Shown here: piece by piece, positions 55,101 to 63,367 of the stretch
Position numbering within the stretch: the stretch's first letter is position 1
Layout of the letters: each line of letters begins with the position of its first letter
Assembly: GCA_031292515.1 (NCBI GenBank)
Contig: JARLGZ010000177.1
Span: 62,001-126,000, forward strand
DNA: 64,000 nt
Origin: Puia sp.
GTDB taxonomy: Bacteria; Bacteroidota; Bacteroidia; Chitinophagales; Chitinophagaceae
Reading direction: 5' to 3'
Notes under the pieces: model-generated
What the model was told of the DNA's origin: nothing
The model's input: the letters and a program-made list of their open reading frames with translations, nothing else
Database searches by the model: none
Program-made: the position numbers and the translations under genes

Positions 55101-56331
55101 TGCCGCTGATACTGTTGGCATTGCCGCCTTCATGTTTGTAATGAATAAACCTGCCTGCCGCCCGATCGAACAGGTTTAGGCCGCCTCCATCCGTGCCGAT
55201 CCAAAGCCTCTGCTTCGGATCTTCAAAGATGCACAATACGTTGTTGTCGCTGAGACTGTTCGGCGAGGTATTGTGCTTATAGTGGGTGAACCGGTTACGG
55301 TCCTTGTTGAACAGGCTGATCCCGCCCGCGAAAGTCCCCACCCACATATTCCCCCGCACATCCCTGCAAATAGTGTTGATCGAGTTGCTGCCCAGACTGG
55401 TATTATCGATCTCGTCGTAGCGGAAATTTTCGAAGAGTTCCGTATCCGGGTTAAAGATGCTCAGCCCCCCGTTCTCGGTCCCTATCCAGATGTTCCCATT
55501 CTCATCTTCCAGCAGCGTATATACCAGGTCGGTAGGTAGTCCACGGGGATTCTTCTCCGAATACCTGAAATGACGAAATTTGCCCGTAACCGGATCGAGC
55601 AGGTCCAGGCCGCCCCCATAGGTGCCGACCCAAAGCCGGTGACGGCTGTCTTCCAAAACGGTATATACATCGTCATAGCTCAGCGAATTGAGATCCTTCT
55701 CGCTGTGACGAAAGGTCTTGATGGACTTGTCCGCCGGATCGTAGCAATTCAGGCCGGTCAGTGTGCCGATCCAAATCCTGTGGCGGTAATCTTCGACAAG
55801 GGTCTTTACGAAATCATGTGACCCGGACAACCAGGGTATTAATTTCCCGGTGGCCGTATCCAGCATCCGGATGCCCTGCCCATCCGTACCGACCCATAGA
55901 TTATGCCTGGAATCTTCGAGCAGCACTGTAACAAAATTACCGGTGAGACCGGCTCCGGCATTCCCCGACAAATTATAGTGTATAAAAAGCGCCTTGTTGC
56001 GGTCGAACCTATCCAGCCCGCCCGCCGTACCGATCCATAAATTATGCCTGGAGTCTTCCAGGATCGCTGAGACATAGCTATTGACAAGACTGTTCTTGTC
56101 ATGAGCGTCATTCTGGTAGACGGTAAATTTGTATCCGTCATATCTGTTCAGGCCGTCACGGGTTCCGATCCACATAAAGCCCCTGCTATCCTGCAGGATC
56201 GAAAGGACATTACTATGCGACAAGCCACTCCCCGTACTCAGACGATCGAATTTTATCTGATGCACCTGGGGCCGTCCCGGCAGACAGATAAACAAGAGGC
56301 TGATCACAACGGAAAAAGGCCTTAAAAACAT
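52198..56331 (-). CDS. Hybrid two-component sensor kinase with propeller repeats and two receivers
   Basis: A 1377-residue inner-membrane sensor. Order: signal segment (1-23), about a dozen two-component propeller repeats in the periplasm (about 30-650; DSRGFMWIGTRDGLNRYD type), a Y_Y_Y domain (about 685-755), one transmembrane helix (WWFRLLLSLCIIGGAISFY, about 770), HisKA (SHEIRTPLNGVIG, phosphoryl histidine at about 873), HATPase (TRKYGGSGLGLAICEKLV), receiver 1 (VLVVDDNPTNREIL; TDRHMPGMDG) and receiver 2 (ILVAEDNLINQRLI; LMDIQMPELDG). There is no C-terminal AraC-type DNA-binding domain, unlike HTCS regulators, and no adjacent response regulator or histidine phosphotransfer gene. The phosphate must pass elsewhere. 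Confidence 0.92.
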   Translation of the reverse strand: MFLRPFSVVISLLFICLPGRPQVHQIKFDRLSTGSGLSHSNVLSILQDSRGFMWIGTRDGLNRYDGYKFTVYQNDAHDKNSLVNSYVSAILEDSRHNLWIGTAGGLDRFDRNKALFIHYNLSGNAGAGLTGNFVTVLLEDSRHNLWVGTDGQGIRMLDTATGKLIPWLSGSHDFVKTLVEDYRHRIWIGTLTGLNCYDPADKSIKTFRHSEKDLNSLSYDDVYTVLEDSRHRLWVGTYGGGLDLLDPVTGKFRHFRYSEKNPRGLPTDLVYTLLEDENGNIWIGTENGGLSIFNPDTELFENFRYDEIDNTSLGSNSINTICRDVRGNMWVGTFAGGISLFNKDRNRFTHYKHNTSPNSLSDNNVLCIFEDPKQRLWIGTDGGGLNLFDRAAGRFIHYKHEGGNANSISGNYVLDIEDDSRGNLWAATWGDGVSIFNPEKKTWRHFRHNPDDSSSLSSNFAWTVFEDREKNMWIGTFGGGLDEYDAIHNRFIHYPYNPDKPDGISNNNIYTLFGDSRGELWIGTYGGGLNLFNRKTGTFRHFIHDERKNSISSNEVSSLLEDSLGNLWIGTSGGLNYFDRATGVFTAYTTENGLPNNSVVAVLGDWKGYLWISTLKGLSRFNPVDKSFSNFNEGDGLQSNEFKEQASCLSKTGQMYFGGINGFNEFYPDSMKRYPYDPPLLITDFQLFNKDVPITHGGKEASPLREDISETHDLTLSYKNTVITFGYASLNYTSRDKKRYSYQLEGFDKEWNDAGMRRTVTYTNLDPGDYAFRVKGQNNDGSWSSRVTSIKIHILPPFWMTWWFRLLLSLCIIGGAISFYRIRVNHIRARNRDLERQVKERTERLSALTREERKARQEAEEANRAKSVFLATMSHEIRTPLNGVIGMTSLLAETPLTIQQQEYTDTILHCGEGLLNVINDILDFSKIDSGKMEMEKRDFDLRNCIEDVLDVFAGKASQSGLDLAYQIDYNVPTQIIGDALRLRQILMNLLGNAIKFTHRGEVFLGVHLLRSGEDEDLELCFEVRDTGIGIPADKIGILFKSFSQVDSSTTRKYGGSGLGLAICEKLVSLMGGQISVTSKPGEGTTFTFTILTRPGVQPIRNYVNCNLSGLEGKKVLVVDDNPTNREILKNQLDQWRLVPLLVGSGEEALAFMSRDPGIDLVITDRHMPGMDGVALAQELRNRYSKLPIMLLSSVGSEKENDWPQLFTAILTKPIKQSLLCRNVVNSLREQVRYTSEQKDTKGKISADFSRRYPMRILVAEDNLINQRLIVHVLSNLGYQPESVENGQEAVEAAGMNDYDMILMDIQMPELDGLEATKQIRRRLVKQPLIVALTANAMQGDREECLRAGMDDYISKPIVLDELIQLLEKSAGGRKMES

Positions 56332-56525
56332 ACGGTATAAATGCTGAATCAAAATTTTGTTGGATGAGAAAAAATTGCTTTCCGAGAATAAGCGCAAATA
56401 CTTAATTTCTAAGGCTCAATTAGACCTCAATCATTGGTAAACGTTGATTTTCCCCTATTATTGCCGCTTTTCGGCTTCGCGACTACCCATTTACCTTAAA
56501 TCTCCTCATCGGCTACCCGTTGTGT

Positions 56526-57551
56526 TCACGCAGGCTTTACTTTTGGCTTCCGGGAGTGGAATTCCTTCCGGTATTTCGCCAGGTTAATGAGCAGCACGCT
56601 TAACAGGATGACGGCCAGACCGAGGATTTGCAAGGAAGACATCCTTTCGCTCGCGTCCCCGGTAAAGAACACCCCCAATAAGACGGCCACAACGGGGTTG
56701 ACATAGGCATGGGTGCTGACCTGCGTAGCAGACCTTACCTGCAGCAGCCAGATAAAGGCGCTATAGCCTGCCAATGATCCCATCGTAACAAGATAGAAAA
56801 GGGCAAGCCAGGAAGCGGCGGTAACAGCATGAAAATGAAAATGGGATGTTTCCCCGCTCAACAGGCCGACGGGAACGAAAGCGATACCGGCGGCCATCAT
56901 TTGCCAGCCTGCATTCACGGAATTCGAAGGACCGCTGGAATTGTACTTGGCATACAGGGAACCGGCAGCCCAGCAGATGGAAGCGATCAGGAGCGCTCCG
57001 AGTGCGACTAATTCCCATTTGCTATTCGTAGCGTGCATGGTCCGCATCAATTTCTCAATAAAAAGGAGGATGACCCCGATAAAACCGATTGCGAGGCCGA
57101 TAAGAGTCTCCTTGCTGTGAAAGTTCTCCGCCCAATTGCGTCTGTCAAGGATCACAAACCAAAGAGGCCCCGATGCAAGCAAAATAGCAGCGAGCGAACT
57201 GGCCAGGTACTGCTCCGACCAAATCAGGATGCCGTTACCCAGCAGAAGCAGCAGCAGCCCGCTGATCGCGGCAGGTCGGACATCTTTCCATACAAACAAC
57301 TTCTCACCCCTGAATAAACACCATGACAACATCAGTGCGCCCGCAATCTGGTAACGCAACGCCCCCAGCATCATGGGTGGAAAACCCCGGATGGCCAGGC
57401 GGATAAAAAAATAGGTAGAGCCCCATACAATATACAGGATCGCAAAGGCAATAATGACCATCGCGGAGGAGGCCTGTTTGGGAGAAGCCGGTTTGGAGGG
57501 AGCAGAACACTCCTCCGCAAAATCAGTAGCAGGAGGTATATTTGCAGGCAT
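56526..57551 (-). CDS. EamA/DMT family transporter
   Basis: A 341-residue inner-membrane protein with ten hydrophobic segments in two EamA repeats (AFAILYIVWGSTYFFIRLAI; SVNAGWQMMAAGIAFVPVGL). This family (RhaT/YdcZ-like) exports amino acids, nucleotides or other metabolites. The Lrp/AsnC gene ends 16 bases upstream on the same strand. The pairing suggests export of an amino acid sensed by that regulator; the substrate is inferred. Confidence 0.88.
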   Translation of the reverse strand: MPANIPPATDFAEECSAPSKPASPKQASSAMVIIAFAILYIVWGSTYFFIRLAIRGFPPMMLGALRYQIAGALMLSWCLFRGEKLFVWKDVRPAAISGLLLLLLGNGILIWSEQYLASSLAAILLASGPLWFVILDRRNWAENFHSKETLIGLAIGFIGVILLFIEKLMRTMHATNSKWELVALGALLIASICWAAGSLYAKYNSSGPSNSVNAGWQMMAAGIAFVPVGLLSGETSHFHFHAVTAASWLALFYLVTMGSLAGYSAFIWLLQVRSATQVSTHAYVNPVVAVLLGVFFTGDASERMSSLQILGLAVILLSVLLINLAKYRKEFHSRKPKVKPA

Positions 57552-57567
57552 AAAAGCAGATTTGACT

Positions 57568-58035
57568 CTATTGCTGACGGATCACCAGTTTCTGCTCCTC
57601 TTTGATCGTTTCCAGCACGATGGTGGTCTTTGTAGACTGGATATTCGGGATTTTGCTAAAACCCGTTCGCATCAACTTCATCAGCGAGGCGGAATCAGCC
57701 GTTCGAACCTTTACGAGGTAACAATCTTCACCGGCGATATGGTGCACTTCCTGTACTTCCGGCATCTTCGCCAAAGTCTCTCCCGTCTGGTTACTGCCTA
57801 AACCGTCGGTGGCCTTTACAAAAATAAAAGCCAGCAGTTTCTGTTCCACCGCCCCGGGATCTATGCCCGTCGTATAGTGGGTGATTACTTTCTTCTGTTC
57901 CAGCTTCTTCACTCTCTCCAACACTGCCGAGGGAGCCATGTCCAGCCTCTTTGCCAGATCCACATTGGTTATCCGCGCATTCTCCTGCATCTCCGCCAGA
58001 ATCTGGCGATCAATCGCATCCAGACTGATTTCCAT
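57568..58035 (-). CDS. Lrp/AsnC family regulator
   Basis: A 155-residue regulator. The N-terminal winged helix-turn-helix (DAIDRQILAEMQENARITNV; DLAKRLDMAPSAVLERVKKL) is followed by the ligand-binding RAM domain (about residues 65-145; VQEVHHIAGEDCYLVKVRTA). It probably regulates the EamA exporter in the same operon. The start is the ATG at 58035. Confidence 0.92.
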   Translation of the reverse strand: MEISLDAIDRQILAEMQENARITNVDLAKRLDMAPSAVLERVKKLEQKKVITHYTTGIDPGAVEQKLLAFIFVKATDGLGSNQTGETLAKMPEVQEVHHIAGEDCYLVKVRTADSASLMKLMRTGFSKIPNIQSTKTTIVLETIKEEQKLVIRQQ

Positions 58036-58160
58036 GCATAATTTTTGGAAATTTATCTAAAAACAGAATTTAATCCAAAAAAAAATACAAAAACAGAATT
58101 TTATTCATAAAATATCCCGGTGTGAAATGCGCAGGAAGCGATGCTGGAAAACCGCGGGAG

Positions 58161-58239
58161 AATGACACGGAAAAACGACGCAGGAAAATGACCGGCAACA
58201 AAAAGACCCAAAAAATGACGCAGAAAAAAGCGCAGCAGA
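58161..58239. repeat. 26-27 bp tandem repeat, three units
   Basis: Units at 58161, 58187 and 58213 start AATGAC and are rich in AAAAA. They lie in the 291-base gap between the XRE and Lrp genes, which has no other visible feature. Confidence 0.7.
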
Positions 58240-58326
58240 AAAAAGCAAAAAGACGGTTTGGGGCACGCCCGAGGCCTTGACATATCCAAAAAAGACATAT
58301 CTGCAATTAACATATAAATTATATTA

Positions 58327-58539
58327 TTAATTTCTTGTCGGGATCAATAGCTCTCTTATATCTACATCAAGGGCCAGGGCGATTTCACGAAGCAATTTGA
58401 GAGTGGGTTGAAATTCGTTGTTGCATATACGAGTAATGCTGTTAGGAGCGATACCTACCATTTTAGCCAATTCCTTATGCGTGATGTCTTTTTCAGCCAA
58501 GACAGTCTTGATCCTATTGATTTTAATCTTTTTTTCCAT
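58327..58539 (-). CDS. Small XRE/Cro-type helix-turn-helix protein
   Basis: A 70-residue protein consisting almost only of a lambda-Cro-like domain (KTVLAEKDITHKELAKMVGI, then APNSITRICNNEFQPTLKLL). It lacks a sensor domain, as in YozG-like regulators. The ATG at 58539 is preferred to an upstream TTG. It is divergent from the arabinose operon with a 540-base gap carrying two strong inverted repeats, but a functional link is only a guess. Confidence 0.85.
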   Translation of the reverse strand: MEKKIKINRIKTVLAEKDITHKELAKMVGIAPNSITRICNNEFQPTLKLLREIALALDVDIRELLIPTRN

Positions 58540-58751
58540 TCTGCTGCGGTTGAGGGGCAAGCCAATTTACTTTATTTATGTCTAACTAAAACGCAACAGC
58601 GAAGATAAACTTCTAGGAATCAATCGCTTCTAATATTAGCGCAATACGTATGACATATTTTTCAATCAGTATAATGTATCATAGAATAATTTTTACGTAT
58701 CTTGTCAACAGTATATATTTTTTGGCCCAGGCCCTGATAATAATTCAACCA

Positions 58752-58793
58752 AAAATCTTAAAGGGACGGGCTCTCCTGTCCCTTTGAGATTTT
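58752..58793. terminator. Near-perfect 19-bp stem hairpin, terminator or attenuator
   Basis: AAAATCTTAAAGGGACGGG pairs with CCTGTCCCTTTGAGATTTT around a CTCT loop; only G-T wobbles break the symmetry. Runs of T follow on both strands, so it could end transcripts in either direction. No upstream gene needs it on the plus strand, so a leader or attenuation role before the arabinose operon is possible. Confidence 0.65.
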
Positions 58794-58803
58794 GCCGTTC
58801 CCC

Positions 58804-58824
58804 TATATGGAATTTTTCCATATA
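58804..58824. promoter_or_regulatory. 9-bp inverted repeat, candidate operator
   Basis: TATATGGAA and TTCCATATA face each other with a three-base spacer. The dyad is perfect and lies 256 bases before araB-araD. It could bind an arabinose regulator that is not in this window. Confidence 0.5.
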
Positions 58825-59079
58825 TCGAAGAAGATTCCCATAGAGAGACCCGAAGCTCCTTACGATCAAAAATCCGGTAATTATTATTCCCCCCGGGATT
58901 ATTTCCCGCTCCTCTCTTACAATTATTTTTTCCGGAGTAGCTTTTCGCCCCGAGGTACGGATATACTCAGGTATGGCCTTCCCTCTTTTCGGGTCGCGGT
59001 GGAAGACACCCTCATCCGGACCAAAATATTTCTGCAACTCAAAAATAAATGTTATTTTGACACGAATTGCCATACGAAA

Positions 59080-61668
59080 ATGATACACGAAGAACTTGTC
59101 ATAGGGGTGGACTTCGGCACCGACTCCGTGCGCTCCATCCTGGTAAATACACGCAACGGCCTGGAACTCGCTTCCTCCATTTTTTTTTATCCGCGATGGA
59201 AAGACGGTCTTTATTGCGATCCGGCATCTAACAGATTCCGTCAGCATCCCCTCGATTATATAGAAGGCCTCGAGCACACCGTGAAAAACTGCGTAGCGCA
59301 GGCCGGTGCAAACGCGAAAGGGAACATCAAAGCCATCTCCATCGATACGACCGGCTCTACCCCCGTAGCCGTCGACCCATCGGGGACCCCATTGGGACTG
59401 ATCCCCGGCTTCACCGACAACCCAAATGCCCTGTTTGTCCTCTGGAAAGACCATACCGCCGTGCAGGAAGCAGCGGCCATCAACGCACACGCGACGACAT
59501 CCAGCTCGCCTTACCTGCAATTTGTGGGTGGAATTTACTCCTCAGAATGGTTCTGGGCGAAACTGCTCCATGTACTCAGGGAAGATGCATCGGTCCGAAA
59601 AGCCTGCTATTCCTGGGTCGAACATTGTGATTGGATCCCCTTTCTGTTGACCGGTGGAAAGCAGGTGGAAACCATAAAAAGGGGGGTCTGTGCGGCGGGC
59701 CATAAAGCCTTGTGGGCCGCCGAATTCGGCGGTCTCCCCCCGGACGCCTTCTTTACAGGCATCGACCCGCTCCTGGAAGGTTTTACCAAACGCCTGTTTA
59801 CAAAGACCTATACGGCAGATCAGCCGGCCGGTACCCTCTCGAAAGAATGGTCCGATCGCCTGGGTCTGACCGAATCGGTAATCGTTGGAGTCGGCGCGTT
59901 TGACGCACACATGGGCGCGGTAGGCGGCCAGATCGAGCCCTACCATCTAAGCAAGGTCATGGGCACCTCCACCTGCGATATGTTGGTCGCGCCGATCCGG
60001 GACGTCGAAGGACGTTTGGTGAAAGGCATCTGCGGGCAGGTGCCCGGTTCCGTAATACCCGGTATGATGGGCATGGAAGCAGGTCAATCGGCCTTTGGAG
60101 ACGCCTACGCCTGGTTTCGAAATTTGTTGTCATGGCCTCTTCAGGAGCTATTCGGCAAATCCGACACACTCCCCGCCAATACAACGAGGGCCCTGGTGGA
60201 AGAGACATTCCAAAAAATCCTTCCCACGCTCAGCAGGCAGGCCGATACGCTCCCAATTTTGGAATATGGCGAGCTGGCCGTCGATTGGTTCAACGGCCGG
60301 CGTACGCCCGATGCCAACCAACTACTGAAGGGCGCCGTCATGGGTCTTGGCTTGGGCAGCGATGCTCCCCGTATTTTCCGGGCAATTGCCGAGTCCACCT
60401 GTTTCGGAGCCAGGGCGATCGTAGATCGTTTCATGCGGGAAGGCATACCCGTAAAAGGGCTGATCGGGCTTGGCGGTGTGACAGGCCGATCTCCTTTTAT
60501 CATGCAGATGATGGCAGATATCCTGGATATGCCGATCCGCATACACCGCTCCGAACAGACCTGCGCGCTCGGCGCGGCCATGTTCGCGGCCACGGCAGCC
60601 GGCATCTACAAAAAAGTAGAAGACGCCATGCAGATCATGGGTCAGGGGTTTGACCGGGAATTCCACCCGGATCCCGCCCGGGTGCCGGTCTACGCCAACC
60701 GCTACCGACAATATGAGGCTTGCGGAAAGTTTCTTGAGGCAGCCGAAACAACCCAATACAAGGTCTCTTCATCCGCATCGCGGATCGCCCTGTCAGGAGC
60801 CCCGACGGTCTCCTCGCCATCGACCGATTTTCCCGCTGCCGACCCGTCATCGCCCACTACCCCGGTTGCTCCGAACACAACTCCGGAATCAGACCCCGTC
60901 TCTGACCACTCACCACTCACTACTGACCACTCACCACTCACCACTCACTCCTCACTAACAGCCCCTCACGATAAATACCGCTCTATCCGGGAGGCCGCTT
61001 ACGAAGCGAACATGGAGCTACCCCGTCTCAAGTTGGTGCTCTTCACCTTCGGAAACGTCAGCGCAGCCGATAGGGGGTTGGGGGTCTTCGCGATCAAACC
61101 CAGCGGCGTCCCCTATAAAGACCTGTCTCCCGAAAAGATGGTGGTCGTAGATTTTGAAGGCCGGACGATATCAGGTAGCCTGCGCCCCTCGTCCGATACG
61201 CAGACACATGCCCTCTTGTACAAGCACTGGTTGTCGATCGGCGGCATCGCCCACACCCACTCTACTTTTGCAACCGCCTGGGCACAATCCCAACGATCTA
61301 TTCCCCTGTATGGAACGACACACGCCGACCATAATACAGGCGATATCCCCTGCGCGCCTCCCATGAACGACGATCGGATACAAGGAGATTATGAATACCA
61401 GACAGGATTACAGATCATAGAAGAACTCCGGGCCCGCAGATTAAGCTACGAGGACCTGGAGATGATCCTGGTCGGTAATCATGCTCCCTTCACCTGGGGC
61501 AACACCGCGGCCAAAGCCGTCTATAACAGCGCCGTTCTCGAATCTATTGCCCAAATGGCCTATCTCACTGAACAGATCCGTCAAGACTGCCCCCGGCTCA
61601 AAGATTCCCTGGTAAAAAAACACTATGACAGAAAGCATGGGCCCGGATCCTATTATGGTCAGCCATAG
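59080..61668 (+). CDS. araB-araD: Fused ribulokinase and L-ribulose-5-phosphate 4-epimerase
   Basis: An 862-residue bifunctional enzyme. Residues 1 to about 554 are ribulokinase (VIGVDFGTDSVRSILVNTRN; ISIDTTGSTPVAVD; GLGSDAPRIFRAIAESTCFG). Residues about 629-862 are AraD, with the metal-binding HTHSTFATAWAQ, the third zinc histidine in GNHAPFTWGN, SSDTQTHALLYKHW and the terminal YYGQ tyrosine. The linker of about 74 residues is Ser/Thr/Pro-rich low complexity. It contains HSPLTTDHSPLTTHSS, encoded by the same CACTCACC repeat found at 25919-25980. The two reactions convert L-ribulose to D-xylulose 5-phosphate. AraA follows. The start is the ATG at 59080. Confidence 0.93.
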   Translation: MIHEELVIGVDFGTDSVRSILVNTRNGLELASSIFFYPRWKDGLYCDPASNRFRQHPLDYIEGLEHTVKNCVAQAGANAKGNIKAISIDTTGSTPVAVDPSGTPLGLIPGFTDNPNALFVLWKDHTAVQEAAAINAHATTSSSPYLQFVGGIYSSEWFWAKLLHVLREDASVRKACYSWVEHCDWIPFLLTGGKQVETIKRGVCAAGHKALWAAEFGGLPPDAFFTGIDPLLEGFTKRLFTKTYTADQPAGTLSKEWSDRLGLTESVIVGVGAFDAHMGAVGGQIEPYHLSKVMGTSTCDMLVAPIRDVEGRLVKGICGQVPGSVIPGMMGMEAGQSAFGDAYAWFRNLLSWPLQELFGKSDTLPANTTRALVEETFQKILPTLSRQADTLPILEYGELAVDWFNGRRTPDANQLLKGAVMGLGLGSDAPRIFRAIAESTCFGARAIVDRFMREGIPVKGLIGLGGVTGRSPFIMQMMADILDMPIRIHRSEQTCALGAAMFAATAAGIYKKVEDAMQIMGQGFDREFHPDPARVPVYANRYRQYEACGKFLEAAETTQYKVSSSASRIALSGAPTVSSPSTDFPAADPSSPTTPVAPNTTPESDPVSDHSPLTTDHSPLTTHSSLTAPHDKYRSIREAAYEANMELPRLKLVLFTFGNVSAADRGLGVFAIKPSGVPYKDLSPEKMVVVDFEGRTISGSLRPSSDTQTHALLYKHWLSIGGIAHTHSTFATAWAQSQRSIPLYGTTHADHNTGDIPCAPPMNDDRIQGDYEYQTGLQIIEELRARRLSYEDLEMILVGNHAPFTWGNTAAKAVYNSAVLESIAQMAYLTEQIRQDCPRLKDSLVKKHYDRKHGPGSYYGQP
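60901..60957. repeat. CACTCACCACT repeat inside the AraB-AraD linker
   Basis: Short tandem copies in frame with the gene. The 20-base string CCACTCACCACTCACCACTC is identical to one at about 25950. Confidence 0.85.
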
Positions 61669-61682
61669 CGCCCAATCCAGAG

Positions 61683-61717
61683 CGGATGCCCATCCGATAG
61701 CCCGGGATAGCCATCCC
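61683..61717. promoter_or_regulatory. Two short hairpins between araB-araD and araA
   Basis: CGGATGCCCATCCG (61683-61696) and GGGATAGCCATCCC (61704-61717) are two adjacent small dyads in the 133-base spacer. They could stabilise mRNA or slow transcription; neither has a T run. Confidence 0.35.
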
Positions 61718-61801
61718 ATACTCGTTCGTTCGTACGCATAGCTCAATCCGTTTTCCACCCGATCATCTATCTACTCAACTGTTATTAAAATCTCCCAAAA
61801 A

Positions 61802-63304
61802 ATGAACGCCGATCTCAAAAAATTCACCCTTTGGTTCGTTACCGGCAGCCAGCACCTGTATGGAGAAGACACCCTCAAACAGGTGGCCTCCCACGCTCAA
61901 ATCATCGCCCAATCCCTGGACGAATCTCCGCAGATCCCTGTCACCATCGCATACAAACCGGTGGTAAAAACACCCGAAGAAATCTATCATCTCTGCCTCG
62001 AAGCCAATTCCGACAACGGCTGCATCGGCATCATCGCCTGGATGCATACCTTCTCCCCGGCCAAAATGTGGATCGGGGGTCTCAAGGCATTGCAAAAACC
62101 GCTGGCACACCTCCACACCCAATTCAATCGTGATATTCCCTGGAATACCATCGACATGGACTTTATGAACCTCAACCAAAGCGCTCATGGAGACCGGGAA
62201 TTCGGTTTCCTTATGAGCCGTATGAGGCTGAACCGAAAGGTGATCGTCGGTCATTGGCAGGACCCGGAAGTCCGGGACAGGCTCAACGTATGGACAAGGG
62301 CCGCGGCGGCCTGGCATGACTGGCAAAATGCCCGCTTTGTTCGTTTTGGAGACAATATGCGACAGGTGGCCGTAACGGAAGGGGACAAGGTGGAGGCCGA
62401 ACTGACCTTCGGCTATTCGGTCAATACGCATGGCATTGGCGACCTCGTCAGGACCATCGGCGAAGTCAGCGATGCCGCCGTCGACAGGTTGACGGAAGAA
62501 TACGACGACCTCTACACCCTGGCAGAGCCCCTGCGCAAAGGAAAAGCCGGCCGCGTCTCCCTGCGGGAAGACGCCAGGATAGAACTCGGCCTGCGCGCCT
62601 TCCTCGAAAACGGTCGCTTCAAAGGCTTTACCGATACCTTCGAAGACCTTCACGGGATGACCCAGTTACCGGGGATCGCCGCACAACGCCTGATGAACAG
62701 CGGCTACGGGTTTGCGGGGGAAGGGGACTGGAAGACCGCCGCACTCGTGCGGGCTATGAAAGTCATGGGCGGCGGACTACCGGGAGGCAACTCCTTCATG
62801 GAAGATTACACCTACCACCTCGCCCCCGATAACCCGCTCGTCCTGGGCGCCCATATGCTGGAAATCTGCGAATCGATCGCCGCCGGCAGACCTTCCTGCG
62901 AGATCCATCCGCTCGGTATCGGCGGTAAAGCCGATCCGGTACGACTGGTATTTAACGCGGGTGGCGGACCTGCCCTCAATGCATCCCTCGTTGACATGGG
63001 CAATCGCTTCCGGCTGCTGGTAAATGAGGTCCTGGCCGTCGCCCCCGAACAACCTCTACCCAGGCTTCCTGTCGCACGCGTTCTATGGAAACCGCTGCCG
63101 GATATGAAGACCGCCTGCGCAGCGTGGATCCTGGCGGGCGGGGCTCACCATACCTGTTACAGCCAAAACCTGACGACCGAACACCTGCGGGATTTTGCAG
63201 ATATCGCCGGGGTTGAATATGCCCTGATAGACAGGACCACAGATTTATATCGATTCCGTAATGAACTTCGATGGAATGAAGTATATTACCAGCTCAATAA
63301 ATAA
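61802..63304 (+). CDS. araA: L-arabinose isomerase
   Basis: A 500-residue enzyme that converts L-arabinose to L-ribulose. Signature sequences: [51 protein letters not shown] and [12 protein letters not shown]. The metal-binding glutamates and histidines lie in these last segments. The length is typical. It is part of the arabinose operon. Confidence 0.97.
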   Translation: MNADLKKFTLWFVTGSQHLYGEDTLKQVASHAQIIAQSLDESPQIPVTIAYKPVVKTPEEIYHLCLEANSDNGCIGIIAWMHTFSPAKMWIGGLKALQKPLAHLHTQFNRDIPWNTIDMDFMNLNQSAHGDREFGFLMSRMRLNRKVIVGHWQDPEVRDRLNVWTRAAAAWHDWQNARFVRFGDNMRQVAVTEGDKVEAELTFGYSVNTHGIGDLVRTIGEVSDAAVDRLTEEYDDLYTLAEPLRKGKAGRVSLREDARIELGLRAFLENGRFKGFTDTFEDLHGMTQLPGIAAQRLMNSGYGFAGEGDWKTAALVRAMKVMGGGLPGGNSFMEDYTYHLAPDNPLVLGAHMLEICESIAAGRPSCEIHPLGIGGKADPVRLVFNAGGGPALNASLVDMGNRFRLLVNEVLAVAPEQPLPRLPVARVLWKPLPDMKTACAAWILAGGAHHTCYSQNLTTEHLRDFADIAGVEYALIDRTTDLYRFRNELRWNEVYYQLNK

Positions 63305-63315
63305 ACCCGGAAAAA

Positions 63316-63331
63316 TTGCTATAAATAGCAA
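63316..63331. promoter_or_regulatory. 7-bp inverted repeat before the symporter gene
   Basis: TTGCTAT and ATAGCAA face each other with two bases between. It lies in the short gap after araA. It may be an operator or an mRNA hairpin; no other copy was found. Confidence 0.35.
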
Positions 63332-63367
63332 GAATAGTCTAAATAAGAGTCTAATAAGCGTTTGCGT

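Larger units (their letters stand above)
58561..59079. other. Arabinose operon upstream region
   Basis: About 520 bases with no credible gene. It contains the hairpin at 58752-58793 and the palindrome at 58804-58824. A -7-like TATTTTG lies at about 59054, 26 bases before araB-araD. An open frame from 58792 runs in phase into the fusion gene, but its 96 codons look non-coding. Confidence 0.6.

Noticed and set aside
58792-59079. A 96-codon N-terminal extension of the araB-araD gene
   Set aside because: The sequence is not protein-like and begins inside the hairpin; family alignment starts at the ATG at 59080.
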